Positions 32,274 to 42,827 are shown, numbered from the stretch's first letter. The stretch: DNA of 64,000 bases from Pseudomonas mediterranea CFBP 5447 (GCF_000774145.1 NZ_KN322986.1:310001-374000); one strand, 5' to 3'. Notes: a model not told the origin generated them from the sequence alone. Numbers and translations: made by a program.

Positions 32274-33623
32274 ATGTTTGCCTTCTTTCGCCCTGCCGCA
32301 CACCAGGCACCCCTGCCTGACGAAAAAATAGACAGCACCTACCGACGCCTTCGTTGGCAGATTTTCGCCGGGATTTTCATTGGGTACGCGGGTTACTACC
32401 TGCTGCGCAAGAACTTCACCCTGGCATTTCCAGACCTGATCGCCCAAGGTTACACAAAGGGCCAGCTCGGCGTGGCGGTGTCGGCGATTGCGATCGCCTA
32501 CGGCCTTTCCAAATTCCTGATGGGCATCGTGTCCGACCGTTCCAATCCTCGCTACTTCCTGCCCTTTGGCCTGGTGATGTCCGCCGCGGTGATGTTCGTT
32601 TTCGGTTTCGCGCCGTGGGCGACGTCCAGCGTGACCATCATGTTCATCCTGTTGTTCATCAACGGTTGGGCGCAAGGCATGGGTTGGCCGCCGAGTGGAC
32701 GGACCATGGTGCATTGGTGGTCGCAGAAAGAACGCGGCGGTGTGGTTTCGGTATGGAACACCGCGCATAACGTCGGTGGCGGCCTGATCGGTCCGTTGGC
32801 GATCCTCGGCATGGGCTGGTTCAACGACTGGCACAGCAAGTTCTACGTGCCGGCCGCCGTGGCCCTGTTGGTGGCTGCATTTGCCTTCATTGTCATGCGT
32901 GATACTCCGCAATCAACGGGTTTGCCGCCCATCGAGAAGTACAAGAACGATTACCCGGAAGGCTACGACGCCAGCCACGAGAACGAATTCAGCGCCAAGG
33001 AAATCTTCGTCAAGTACGTGCTGCGCAACAAAATGCTCTGGTTCATCGCACTGGCCAACGTCTTCGTCTACTTGCTGCGCTACGGCATCCTGGACTGGGC
33101 GCCGACTTATCTTAAAGAGGTCAAGCACTTCGACTTCGACAAGACGTCCTGGGCTTACTTCCTGTACGAATGGGCAGGGATTCCCGGCACGCTGCTGTGC
33201 GGTTGGATGTCGGACAAGATCTTCCGTGGCAACCGTGGCCTGACGGGCATGGTGTTCATGGCGCTGGTGACGGTCGCGACCCTGGTGTATTGGCTGAATC
33301 CGCCGGGCAACCCGATGGTCGACATGATCTCGTTGTTCGCGATCGGCTTCCTGATCTATGGCCCGGTGATGCTGGTGGGTCTGCAGGCGCTGGAACTGGT
33401 GCCCAAGAAAGCGGCCGGTACGGCTGCCGGTTTTACCGGCCTGTTCGGTTACCTGGGCGGTTCAGTCGCGGCCAGTGCCATGATGGGTTACACAGTGGAC
33501 TATTTCGGCTGGAATGGCGGTTTCATCCTGCTGATCGCCGCGTGCCTGCTGGCCATGGCGTTCCTGGCGCCAACCCTGGGACACAAGCAAGTCAGCAGTC
33601 AGAGCCGCGAAGCGGTGGCCTGA
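32274..33623 (+). CDS. glpT: Glycerol-3-phosphate antiporter GlpT
   Basis: A 449-residue MFS transporter of the organophosphate:phosphate antiporter family with twelve helices. Typical GlpT segments are GYAGYYLLRKNFTLAFP in helix 1, the MGIVSDRSNPRYFLP loop, and the GWAQGMGWPPSGRTMVHWWS run. It exchanges phosphate for glycerol-3-phosphate and also admits fosfomycin. Its 3' end overlaps chaC by 25 bases on the opposite strand. GGAGT precedes the ATG. Confidence 0.95.
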   Translation: MFAFFRPAAHQAPLPDEKIDSTYRRLRWQIFAGIFIGYAGYYLLRKNFTLAFPDLIAQGYTKGQLGVAVSAIAIAYGLSKFLMGIVSDRSNPRYFLPFGLVMSAAVMFVFGFAPWATSSVTIMFILLFINGWAQGMGWPPSGRTMVHWWSQKERGGVVSVWNTAHNVGGGLIGPLAILGMGWFNDWHSKFYVPAAVALLVAAFAFIVMRDTPQSTGLPPIEKYKNDYPEGYDASHENEFSAKEIFVKYVLRNKMLWFIALANVFVYLLRYGILDWAPTYLKEVKHFDFDKTSWAYFLYEWAGIPGTLLCGWMSDKIFRGNRGLTGMVFMALVTVATLVYWLNPPGNPMVDMISLFAIGFLIYGPVMLVGLQALELVPKKAAGTAAGFTGLFGYLGGSVAASAMMGYTVDYFGWNGGFILLIAACLLAMAFLAPTLGHKQVSSQSREAVA

Positions 33624-34267
33624 TCGACGGTTGATCTGCAACGCTTGAGCCGCGCCTCCAGATTCCGATCCGGCATGGCGTGGCTGCGCAGGGCGTGAAT
33701 GGTCTGCTCGACATAATCGCGAGTCGTGCCGAAACGCCCGCAGGCGCTTTCGAACACCTGGCTCAGCACATGATCCGGCAGGTTGCCGGCATAGCTGGGC
33801 AGGTGTCGCTCCAGCACAAAGCCCAAGGCCTGCACGCGGTTGCCGTTCTCGAGCCGGCAACTGAGCCAGTGCGGACGATAGGACGGAACCGGCATCTCCC
33901 GCTGCCACAAGGCAAACAATGAGTCCTCGAGATTCTCCTCCGGCAATCGGTAGGCGAAACCGCTGCATGAGCCGCCACGATCCAACCCGAACACCAGCCC
34001 CGGCAATTCCGGCGTACCGCGATGCTCGTGGGACCACAGGTACAAACCGCGATGATAACCGTGGACCCGCCCGCGCATCCGCTCCACTGCCGTGCATTCC
34101 GGCCGCCAGATCAATGAACCGTAGGCGAACAGCCAGACCGGGCCGCCTTGGTGAAGGCTCATGGTCGATTGCATCGAAGCGAGCAATTGTTCTCGGGTCA
34201 GTTGCGCGCCCAGGTCGAGCCGTGGCGGATACAGGGCGCAGCTGATGGCGGTTTCGATAGCGGTCAT
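33599..34267 (-). CDS. chaC: Glutathione-specific gamma-glutamylcyclotransferase ChaC
   Basis: A 222-residue ChaC enzyme that breaks glutathione into 5-oxoproline and Cys-Gly. The substrate loop VWLFAYGSLIWRPE and the GLVFGLDRGGSCSGFAYRLP segment with the following PEENLEDSL are diagnostic; the catalytic Glu is in this second region. The C-terminus is read through the last 25 bases of glpT, convergent with it. Confidence 0.93.
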   Translation of the reverse strand: MTAIETAISCALYPPRLDLGAQLTREQLLASMQSTMSLHQGGPVWLFAYGSLIWRPECTAVERMRGRVHGYHRGLYLWSHEHRGTPELPGLVFGLDRGGSCSGFAYRLPEENLEDSLFALWQREMPVPSYRPHWLSCRLENGNRVQALGFVLERHLPSYAGNLPDHVLSQVFESACGRFGTTRDYVEQTIHALRSHAMPDRNLEARLKRCRSTVDQATASRL

Positions 34268-34437
34268 GGCCGGTAGCGGAAGGCTCCTCGCGTGGATCGG
34301 GAAACGGATTGGCGCGCGTCATGGGCCTGACGCTTGCCTGATCCCAGGCAAGTTGGATGCCAAGGACGCTATATACGTTATCGGTCTCTAGCCCAAAAGA
34401 CTAAATACCGAAACGAAATATAGGGAGTGATAACTCT
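34268..34437. other. Region upstream of chaC
   Basis: No gene seen. It should contain the chaC promoter (minus strand). The stretch 34370-34432 is AT-rich and adjoins the family B REP at 34438. Confidence 0.35.
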
Positions 34438-34529
34438 GTGGCGAGGGAACTTGCTCCCGCTAGGTTGCGCAGCAATCGCCGCTATTGGAGCTGCCACGCA
34501 GCCCGGCGGGAGCAAGCGCCCTCGCCACG
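34438..34529. repeat. REP-type palindrome, family B, locus 3
   Basis: GTGGCGAGGGAACTTGCTCC at the left end and GGGAGCAAGCGCCCTCGCCA at the right end are inverted copies; the inner part has TGCGCAGCA and a GCTGCCACGCAGC segment. It lies between chaC and the reductase gene. Confidence 0.82.
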
Positions 34530-34569
34530 ACAGCGCAATGCAGGGACTACATGGGATCGGAGCGCAGGC

Positions 34570-35538
34570 TCAAGCGCGAGGTGCATAGGCAAACACGTCG
34601 GCGCGCATCTGGTGTGCATCCATTCCGGCCTCCACCAGTGCATCGAGGGTGGCATAGATCATCGCCGGCGAGCCGCTGGCGTAGACATGTACACCCGAAA
34701 GGTCGCTGATGTCTTCACACACCGCTTCGTGAAGCATTCCGCAACGCCCTTCCCAGCCGCACAGGTCGCTGACGACCTTGTGCAGGAACAGATTCGGCAG
34801 CTTTTTCCACTCGTCCCAATGCTCGATCTCATAGAAATCCTCCGGTCGCCGCACACCCCAATAGAGGTGCACCGGATGCTTGAAGCCTTCTGCCCGGCAG
34901 TGCTCGATCAGGCTGTGCATCTGTGCCATGCCGGTACCGGCGGCGATCAACACCAAGGGGCCGTCCGGCAATTCGGACAAGTGAGTATCGCCAAAAGGCA
35001 TCTCGACATGAACGTTGGGATTGCGTTGCAGTTGCTCCAGCAGCGCCTTCGCACTGTTTTCGCGCACCAGCACGTGCAATTGCAGATCGCGCCCCGAATG
35101 CGGTGCCGAGGCCAGGGAGAACGCCGACTTGTCGCCATTCTCCCGCTCAATCATCAGATACTGCCCCGCATGGTAGCGCGGCGGCTTGCCCGCCGGCGCC
35201 CGCAGGCTGACCCGCCAGACATCGCCACCCACATCGACACAACCGGTGACCTGGCACGCCAGGCGGCGCACGGGCAATTCACCCGGCGCCAATACCCCGT
35301 CCCACAACACCACACAGTCCTCCAGGGGCTCGGCGATGCAGGTGAAGATCTCTCCGTGATCACGCACGTCGCCGGCCTGCTGCACGCGGCCTTCCACCAG
35401 CAACGCACCACAGACATGGCAGTTGCCGTTGCGGCAGCTTTGCGGGCATTCATAGCCCAGGCGCCGCGCACCATCGAGAATCCGCTCGGCGGGCCGTATT
35501 TCCAGCACCGCGCCGGACGGCTGCAAGGTCACACGCAT
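34570..35538 (-). CDS. 2Fe-2S/FAD-NAD(P) oxidoreductase (CDP-6-deoxy-delta-3,4-glucoseen reductase/Fre-like)
   Basis: A 322-residue flavoreductase. An N-terminal plant-type ferredoxin domain has ligands Cys35, Cys40, Cys43 and Cys67. An FNR-type FAD domain follows (RYHAGQYLMIE, FSLASAP), then an NAD(P) domain (VLIAAGTGMAQMHSLIEH). The start at 35538 shares a base with the ubiD stop (TGATG), so it is translated with ubiD. E. coli has flavin reductase fre directly after ubiD, so a role in supplying reduced flavin is plausible. The sugar-reductase name in databases is by family only. Confidence 0.85.
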   Translation of the reverse strand: MRVTLQPSGAVLEIRPAERILDGARRLGYECPQSCRNGNCHVCGALLVEGRVQQAGDVRDHGEIFTCIAEPLEDCVVLWDGVLAPGELPVRRLACQVTGCVDVGGDVWRVSLRAPAGKPPRYHAGQYLMIERENGDKSAFSLASAPHSGRDLQLHVLVRENSAKALLEQLQRNPNVHVEMPFGDTHLSELPDGPLVLIAAGTGMAQMHSLIEHCRAEGFKHPVHLYWGVRRPEDFYEIEHWDEWKKLPNLFLHKVVSDLCGWEGRCGMLHEAVCEDISDLSGVHVYASGSPAMIYATLDALVEAGMDAHQMRADVFAYAPRA

Positions 35539-37004
35539 CAATCTATTCCTAACTGATTCCAAATGGCATCGATCCGTTGGGTAACGGCTTCATCCTTGAC
35601 GATAACCCGGCCCCACTCACGTGTGGTTTCTCCGGGCCATTTATGCGTGGCATCGAGCCCCATCTTCGAGCCCAGGCCGGAGACCGGCGAAGCGAAGTCG
35701 AGGTAATCGATCGGCGTGTTGTCGATCATCACCGTGTCGCGCTTGGGGTCCATGCGCGTGGTGATGGCCCAGATCACGTCGTTCCAGTCCCGTGCATTGA
35801 TATCGTCGTCAGTGACGATAACGAACTTGGTGTACATGAACTGTCGCAGAAACGACCAGACCCCCAGCATCACCCGCTTGGCATGCCCTGGATACGACTT
35901 CTTCATGGTCACCACGGCCATGCGGTACGAGCAGCCCTCCGGCGGCAGGTAGAAATCGGTGATCTCCGGGAATTGCTTTTGCAGGATCGGCACGAAGACT
36001 TCGTTCAGCGCCACACCGAGAATGGCCGGCTCATCGGGCGGACGGCCGGTGTAGGTGCTGTGGTAGATCGGCTTCACCCGATGGGTGATACGTTCGACGG
36101 TGAACACCGGGAAGCTGTCGACTTCGTTGTAGTAACCGGTGTGGTCGCCGTACGGGCCTTCGTCGGCCATTTCGCCGGGGTGAATCACCCCTTCGAGGAT
36201 GATCTCGGCGGTGGCCGGGACTTGCAGGTCGTTGCCGCGGCATTTCACCAGTTCGGTGCGGTTGCCGCGCAGCAGGCCGGCGAAGGCGTATTCGGAGAGG
36301 CTGTCGGGCACGGGCGTGACCGCCCCGAGAATGGTCGCCGGGTCCGCGCCCAGTGCCACCGATACGGGGAAAGGCTGGCCGGGGTGTTTTTCGCACCACT
36401 CGCGGTAGTCCAGCGCACCGCCACGGTGGCTCAGCCAGCGCATGATGACCTTGTTGCGGCCAATCACCTGCTGGCGATAGATACCGAGGTTCTGGCGATC
36501 CTTGTTCGGTCCCTTGGTGACGGTCAGGCCCCAGGTGATCAACGGCCCCACATCGCCCGGCCAGCAGGTCTGCACCGGGAGCATCGCGAGGTCGACATCA
36601 TCACCCTCGATCACCACTTCCTGGCAGATCGCGTCCTTGACGACTTTCGGCGCCATGGAAATGATCTTGCGGAAAATCGGCAGTTTGGACCAGGCGTCCT
36701 TCAGGCCCTTGGGTGGCTCGGGCTCCTTGAGGAACGCCAGCAACTTGCCGATTTCGCGCAGCTCGTCGACCGACTCGGCGCCCATGCCCATGGCCACGCG
36801 CTCCGGCGTGCCGAACAGGTTACCCAGCACTGGTATGTCGTAGCCTGTTGGGTTCTCGAACATTAACGCCGGGCCTTTGGCCCGCAGCGTGCGGTCGCAG
36901 ACTTCCGTCATCTCCAGCACCGGAGAGATGGGAACCTGGATGCGTTTCAACTCGCCGCGCTGCTCAAGCTGCTGCACGAAATCCCGAAGATCCTTGAATT
37001 TCAT
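35538..37004 (-). CDS. ubiD: 4-hydroxy-3-polyprenylbenzoate decarboxylase UbiD
   Basis: A 488-residue UbiD that decarboxylates the prenylated ubiquinone precursor using prenyl-FMN made by UbiX. Family segments are TWGLTVTKGPNKDRQNLGIYR, EWCEKHPGQPFPV, and GPYGDHTGYYNEVDSFPVF with metal and substrate ligands. The start at 37004 gives the standard MKFKDLRDFV opening. The gene overlaps the downstream reductase by one base. Confidence 0.95.
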   Translation of the reverse strand: MKFKDLRDFVQQLEQRGELKRIQVPISPVLEMTEVCDRTLRAKGPALMFENPTGYDIPVLGNLFGTPERVAMGMGAESVDELREIGKLLAFLKEPEPPKGLKDAWSKLPIFRKIISMAPKVVKDAICQEVVIEGDDVDLAMLPVQTCWPGDVGPLITWGLTVTKGPNKDRQNLGIYRQQVIGRNKVIMRWLSHRGGALDYREWCEKHPGQPFPVSVALGADPATILGAVTPVPDSLSEYAFAGLLRGNRTELVKCRGNDLQVPATAEIILEGVIHPGEMADEGPYGDHTGYYNEVDSFPVFTVERITHRVKPIYHSTYTGRPPDEPAILGVALNEVFVPILQKQFPEITDFYLPPEGCSYRMAVVTMKKSYPGHAKRVMLGVWSFLRQFMYTKFVIVTDDDINARDWNDVIWAITTRMDPKRDTVMIDNTPIDYLDFASPVSGLGSKMGLDATHKWPGETTREWGRVIVKDEAVTQRIDAIWNQLGID

Positions 37005-37082
37005 TGAGATGCCACCCCGAAAATAGGCGTACATCCTACCTGCTCCAGCGCCCGAACAGCAGCCCGCGCGTGCGCAGAACGG

Positions 37083-39038
37083 TCAATTATCGGCAGTACC
37101 CAGCAGCAGCGGAGCAAACAACGGTCCCAGGCGAGTGCTACCGAGGTCCGACAAATGATCCTCATCCCTGTACTGCGAGTAACCATTGGCCTCGATTGGG
37201 CAGACCCGATCCGAGCACATCAACGGCGTAGGATCGATGATATGTACTCCGGGGTCGGCAGCCTTCATCGAGTCGAACAAGGCACTCAGGAAGCGCTGGC
37301 GCGCCAGGTGTTCCGAGAGCGGACGACCCAGCCCCTCGGCTGAACGCCCTATCCGTGCCAGGCTTGTCAGTCGGCCGATGGCGCCCTTACGCTGCAATGG
37401 CACCTCCTTGAACAACCAGACCTGCGCCCCCGTCGCCCTGATCGCTGCAACACGCGCCTTGAGCGCTTCGGCCATGCGTACCTCGGCTTCAGCGGTATTG
37501 TCACGGGGATCGAGCAACACCTTCTTGTCGCCGTCCTCACGACCATAGACATATAGGCTCCAGTTCGACGCCAGTACCACGTCCTTGATCTTCAGGCGAC
37601 GAACCTGCTCCATGGTCCGCTCGTTGAAATCCTTGCAACGCGGCCTCGGATCATCGCTGAGAATTGGCGGGCAGGCGCTCATGCTGTAAAGCCAGACCGG
37701 GCCACTACCGTTCGCGGCGCTGCTTTCGATCGCCGGCAACAGCGCCGCAGCGTGACTGTCGCCCCAGAACAGCCGGGTTGCCGGGGCATCCTTGTGCCCG
37801 CCCAGCAGGCATGCCTTGTCCAGACGCTTGTCTGAAGTCACCAGCATGCATTTCATCTGCCCCGCTCGCCATTCCCGCGCCTGGGCGTACTCCATTGCTT
37901 TACCGGTAAGGCGTTGGGGAAAGCCATCCGCCGACCGTACCACCGAACCCGATACAGCCAGGGCAACCATGGCCAGCAACCCTCCCACCAACACGGGTTT
38001 GCGCCCAGCCAGCAGGCGCTTTTCACGGAACGGAAGCTCAACGCAACGCCAACTCAGCCAGGCAAGAATCAGCGCCAACAGAATCCAGCCCGCCGCTTCC
38101 CAGGGTTGGATTCCGTCGATGGATATGGCGTTGGCATAGACGTACACCGGCCAATGCCACAGGTAAAAGGAATAGGAAAGCAAACCCACCCAGACCAGAG
38201 CCTTGGTACTTAACACCTGAGCGACCCAAGTCGAACACCGGGCGCCTGACCAGATCAATGCCGTGGTACCGAGCACAGGTAATAAAGCGGCCCAGCCCGG
38301 AAACACCGTCGTTTCGTCGAATGTGAGAACCGCCGCCAGCACCGCCACCAACCCAGCCGTGGCGGCGGACTGGCTGACCCACGGTCGAACTGCGTGCCTG
38401 GGCGCAGGCAGGACCGCGAGCATCGCCCCGCACAAAAGCTCCCAGGCCCGGGTCGGCAGCGAGAAGAAGGCGACGTCAGGCTTGCGGTCGATGCAAGCGA
38501 TATTCAGCCCGAAAGAAATCAGCAGCAGGGCAAACAGCATCCAACGCCAATGGCGAACATGGCGCATCAACAGCACCATCAGCAGAGGAAAGAAAATGTA
38601 GTACTGCTCTTCAACAGCCAGGGACCAAGTGTGAAGCAGCGGCTTCAGATCCGAAGCAGGCGCGAAATAGCCATCTTCACGCATGAACAGGATGTTTGAG
38701 ATAAACAGCGATTGATAACGAACCGCTCTGCCAAGCTCTGAAAAGTCCTTGGCCGTCAGCAGCAACCAGCCCACGGCCAACGAAGCCAGCAGTACCACGC
38801 TCAAGGCCGGGAGGATACGTCGCGCCCGACGCGCCCAGAAATCGACGAAGCTGAAACGCTGCGCACCGATCTCGCGGAACAGGATACTGGTGATCAGGAA
38901 CCCGGAAATGACGAAAAAGACGTCGACGCCGACAAAACCGCCGCTGAATGTGCCGAAACCGAAGTGAAACAAAACAACCGGAATAACGGCCAGCGCCCTC
39001 AAGCCATCAATGTCCCGGCGGTTGCCAAACGTATGCAT
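37083..39038 (-). CDS. OafA/YrhL-type membrane acyltransferase with C-terminal SGNH domain
   Basis: A 651-residue protein. An acyltransferase-3 domain (about 1-370) has ten or so membrane helices, opening RRDIDGLRALAVIPVVLFHF; the Arg-Arg and His in this region are catalytic-type. The C-terminal SGNH domain (about 400-650) has LFWGDSHAAALLPAIE (Ser) and a closing DEDHLSDLGSTRL (Asp and His). Such proteins O-acetylate lipopolysaccharide, capsule or other envelope glycans. AAGGAG lies 5 bases before the ATG at 39038. It sits alone between ubiD and rho; the target glycan is unknown. Confidence 0.9.
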   Translation of the reverse strand: MHTFGNRRDIDGLRALAVIPVVLFHFGFGTFSGGFVGVDVFFVISGFLITSILFREIGAQRFSFVDFWARRARRILPALSVVLLASLAVGWLLLTAKDFSELGRAVRYQSLFISNILFMREDGYFAPASDLKPLLHTWSLAVEEQYYIFFPLLMVLLMRHVRHWRWMLFALLLISFGLNIACIDRKPDVAFFSLPTRAWELLCGAMLAVLPAPRHAVRPWVSQSAATAGLVAVLAAVLTFDETTVFPGWAALLPVLGTTALIWSGARCSTWVAQVLSTKALVWVGLLSYSFYLWHWPVYVYANAISIDGIQPWEAAGWILLALILAWLSWRCVELPFREKRLLAGRKPVLVGGLLAMVALAVSGSVVRSADGFPQRLTGKAMEYAQAREWRAGQMKCMLVTSDKRLDKACLLGGHKDAPATRLFWGDSHAAALLPAIESSAANGSGPVWLYSMSACPPILSDDPRPRCKDFNERTMEQVRRLKIKDVVLASNWSLYVYGREDGDKKVLLDPRDNTAEAEVRMAEALKARVAAIRATGAQVWLFKEVPLQRKGAIGRLTSLARIGRSAEGLGRPLSEHLARQRFLSALFDSMKAADPGVHIIDPTPLMCSDRVCPIEANGYSQYRDEDHLSDLGSTRLGPLFAPLLLGTADN

Positions 39039-39123
39039 AACGCTCCTTGTCGCTTTGAAAACCCATGATGAACACGGACACAGCCGGCCTACGAAAGTTG
39101 TCCATTTTGATACAAAACTTCGC

Positions 39124-39159
39124 AAAAAAAAGAGCGCCTCATCCGAGGCGCCCTTTTTT
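39124..39159. terminator. Terminator behind rho
   Basis: GCGCCTC-ATCC-GAGGCGC (39134-39151) is a 7-bp hairpin with eight A/T on one side and six T on the other, so it works in both directions; on the minus strand it ends rho transcription. Confidence 0.85.
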
Positions 39160-39178
39160 CTACAAACCTGACTTCGTG

Positions 39179-40438
<1,260 letters not shown>

Positions 40439-40632
40439 ATAGGAATGACGTAATCATTTATGGAGGGGAAATTAAGCTTTTGGCTTAATGAGGCCGCGCC
40501 GCAGAGAAGGCGACAGGATCGCGTACTTATTCGAAAGGAGTGCGTCGGCGACGGCTTGCAGGGGGCAATGGAGAAACCAGTGCGGGGCCGAATGTACCAC
40601 CTGGATTTGCGAGCGTCTAGCCCCGAATAACG
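40439..40632. other. trxA-rho intergenic/rho leader
   Basis: About 190 bases with no gene. The minus strand should hold the rho promoter and an autoregulated leader. A short hairpin TTAAGCTTTTGGCTTAA (40472-40488) is close to the rho start. No specific site can be defended. Confidence 0.35.
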
Positions 40633-40661
40633 AAAAAGCCCCGCGATTGGCGGGGCTTTTT
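40633..40661. terminator. Terminator behind trxA
   Basis: AAAAAGCCCCGC and GCGGGGCTTTTT pair around ATTG with symmetric A/T runs, so it is a bidirectional terminator; it begins 17 bases after the trxA stop on the minus strand. Confidence 0.85.
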
Positions 40662-40677
40662 CAACGGCATTCGGCGC

Positions 40678-41007
40678 TTAGATGTTGGCGTCGAGGAAAG
40701 CAGCCAGTTGCGACTTCGACAGCGCACCGACCTTGGTGGCCTCGACGTTGCCGTTCTTGAACAGCATCAGCGTCGGGATACCACGCACGCCGTGCTTGGC
40801 CGGGGTTTCCTGGTTTTCGTCGATGTTCAGCTTGGCGACGGTCAGCTTGCCCTTGTAGGTCTCGGCAATTTCGTCCAGGACTGGAGCGATCATCTTGCAC
40901 GGACCGCACCACTCAGCCCAATAGTCCACCAGTACAGCGCCTTCGGCCTTGAGTACGTCAGCCTCGAAGCTAGCGTCGCTAACGTGTTTGATCAGATCGC
41001 TGCTCAT
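40678..41007 (-). CDS. trxA: Thioredoxin TrxA
   Basis: A 109-residue thioredoxin with the active-site WCGPC at 33-37 (Cys34, Cys37), the cis-proline in RGIPTLMLF and the usual FEADVLKAEGAVLVDYWAEW lead. It is the general cytoplasmic dithiol reductant. The start at 41007 has CGGAGA 5 bases upstream. It precedes rho, the conserved order. Confidence 0.97.
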   Translation of the reverse strand: MSSDLIKHVSDASFEADVLKAEGAVLVDYWAEWCGPCKMIAPVLDEIAETYKGKLTVAKLNIDENQETPAKHGVRGIPTLMLFKNGNVEATKVGALSKSQLAAFLDANI

Positions 41008-41281
41008 GGAAATCTCCGGGGTTGTCAGCAAAAAAACGTGGCCCATCATAGCTGCCCTTCCCAGGTTCAGGAAGTCACTGTTGATTGAGTCTCGCTATGG
41101 GCAAAGTCGTAATTGGGTATAACCCAGGCTCCTCCCAGCCGCATCAGACGAAGCGATTCGGCGGCACCGCTGCGCCGAAATCCCCCACCCTCAAGGGACG
41201 CTGCCCGATAAAGGTGCGAAACGCGACCACCGTCAGGATGGGAGGCTGCGTTGGGTCTGGTTCTGGTGGGTGAAACCGGTT
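41008..41281. other. Intergenic region between trxA and the amino-acid importer
   Basis: About 270 bases without a credible gene. The left end should hold the trxA promoter (minus strand); the middle (41140-41270) is GC-rich with no recognisable element. Confidence 0.35.
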
Positions 41282-41297
41282 TGGCATGGCCTGTGCT
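41282..41297 (+). promoter_or_regulatory. Candidate sigma-54 promoter of the amino-acid importer operon
   Basis: TGGCAT-GGCCT-GTGCT has GG (41283-41284) and GC (41295-41296) exactly 12 bases apart, the invariant -24/-12 geometry of RpoN promoters. The -12 side has GTGC instead of TTGC. It lies 43 bases before the first ATG of the operon. RpoN control is common for Pseudomonas amino-acid importers. Confidence 0.4.
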
Positions 41298-41339
41298 CTA
41301 TCCGAGCGCAGAAATCACCATCCCATGCGGAGATTCGCC

Positions 41340-42125
41340 ATGATCCAGCGTTGCAGCGCCCTGCTCACCGTCCTGTTTGCCAGCCTGATGCTTTGCCAGT
41401 TGCCCGCCCATGCCGACGGGCTGGAGGACGTGATCAAGCGCGGCACGCTCAAAGTCGCGGTGCCCCAGGACTTCCCGCCGTTCGGCTCGGTAGGCCCGGA
41501 CATGAAACCCCGCGGCCTGGATATCGATACCGCGAAACTGCTGGCCGACCAGCTCCAGGTCAAGCTTGAGCTTACGCCGGTCAACAGCACCAATCGCATC
41601 CCGTTCCTGACCACCGGCAAGGTCGACCTGGTGATCTCCAGCCTGGGCAAGAACCCGGAACGTGAGAAGGTCATCGATTTTTCCAGCGCCTACGCCCCGT
41701 TCTACCTTGCCGTGTTCGGCCCACCCGAGGCCGCCATCAATGGCCTGGACGACCTCAAGGGCAAGACCATCAGCGTCACCCGGGGCGCCATCGAAGACAT
41801 CGAGCTGACCAAGGTTGCCCCGGAAGGCACCACCATCAAGCGCTTCGAAGACAATAACTCGACCATCGCGGCCTACCTCACCGGCCAGGTGGACCTGATC
41901 GCCAGCGGCAACGTGGTGATGGTCGCCATCAGCGAGCGCAACCCCAAGCGTGTCCCGGCGCTGAAAGTGAAGCTCAAGGACTCGCCTGTTTACGTCGGCG
42001 TGAACAAAAACGAGCCCGCGCTGCTGGATAAGGTCAACCGGATCCTCGCCACGGCCAAGACCGATGGCAGCCTGGAGAAAAACGCCCAGACCTGGCTCAA
42101 GCAGCCGCTGCCGGCCGATCTCTGA
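41340..42125 (+). CDS. Polar amino-acid ABC transporter substrate-binding protein
   Basis: A 261-residue periplasmic SBP_bac_3 protein. The signal peptide covers about 1-25 (LLTVLFASLMLCQLPAHA). The mature part has the family opening DVIKRGTLKVAVPQDFPPFG and the GLDIDTAKLLADQLQVKLELTPV segment. It captures an amino acid for the two permeases that follow; ligand identity cannot be told. The ATG at 41340 is backed by CGGAGA 6 bases upstream. Confidence 0.92.
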   Translation: MIQRCSALLTVLFASLMLCQLPAHADGLEDVIKRGTLKVAVPQDFPPFGSVGPDMKPRGLDIDTAKLLADQLQVKLELTPVNSTNRIPFLTTGKVDLVISSLGKNPEREKVIDFSSAYAPFYLAVFGPPEAAINGLDDLKGKTISVTRGAIEDIELTKVAPEGTTIKRFEDNNSTIAAYLTGQVDLIASGNVVMVAISERNPKRVPALKVKLKDSPVYVGVNKNEPALLDKVNRILATAKTDGSLEKNAQTWLKQPLPADL

Positions 42126-42146
42126 CCGCCACTTGAGAGGCTGAGC

Positions 42147-42827
42147 ATGGCTTATCAGTTCGATTTCCTGCCGGTGATGCAAAACACCGAGCTGCTATTG
42201 CGCGGTGCGCTGTTCACCCTGGAATTGACGGCCATCGGCGCGTTGCTCGGGGTTGGCCTCGGCATCGTCGGCGCCGTGGTACGGGCGTGGCAGATCCGCC
42301 CGTTCGCGGCGATATTCGGGGTGTACGTGGAGCTGATCCGCAACACACCGTTCCTGGTGCAGCTGTTTTTCATCTTTTTCGGCCTGCCGTCCTTGGGCGT
42401 GCAGATTTCCGAATGGCAGGCGGCGGTCCTGGCCATGGTGATCAACCTCGGCGCCTACTCCACCGAAATCATTCGCGCCGGCATCCAGGCTATCCCCCAC
42501 GGACAGCTGGAAGCCGCCGCGGCCCTGGCGATGAGTCGCTTCGAAGCCTTTCGCCACGTGGTGTTGCTGCCGGCGCTGGGCAAGGTATGGCCGGCCCTGA
42601 GCAGCCAGATCATCATCGTGATGCTCGGCTCGGCGGTCTGTTCACAGATCGCCACCGAAGAATTGAGCTTCGCCGCCAACTTCATTCAATCGCGCAATTT
42701 CCGCGCCTTTGAAACCTATGCACTGACCACGCTGATCTATCTGTGCATGGCACTGTTGATCCGCCAGTTACTGAACTGGGTGGGCCGTCGCTGCCTGTAC
42801 AAGAACACCGCCAGGAGCGACCAATGA
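42147..42827 (+). CDS. Amino-acid ABC transporter permease (HisMQ family), first
   Basis: A 226-residue permease with about five membrane helices. The HisMQ segment VYVELIRNTPFLVQLFFIFFGLP and the EAA loop QLEAAAALAMSRFEAFRHVVLPALGKVWPAL are clear. It pairs with the second permease to form the channel. It lies 21 bases after the binding protein and overlaps the next gene by 4 bases. Confidence 0.93.
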   Translation: MAYQFDFLPVMQNTELLLRGALFTLELTAIGALLGVGLGIVGAVVRAWQIRPFAAIFGVYVELIRNTPFLVQLFFIFFGLPSLGVQISEWQAAVLAMVINLGAYSTEIIRAGIQAIPHGQLEAAAALAMSRFEAFRHVVLLPALGKVWPALSSQIIIVMLGSAVCSQIATEELSFAANFIQSRNFRAFETYALTTLIYLCMALLIRQLLNWVGRRCLYKNTARSDQ

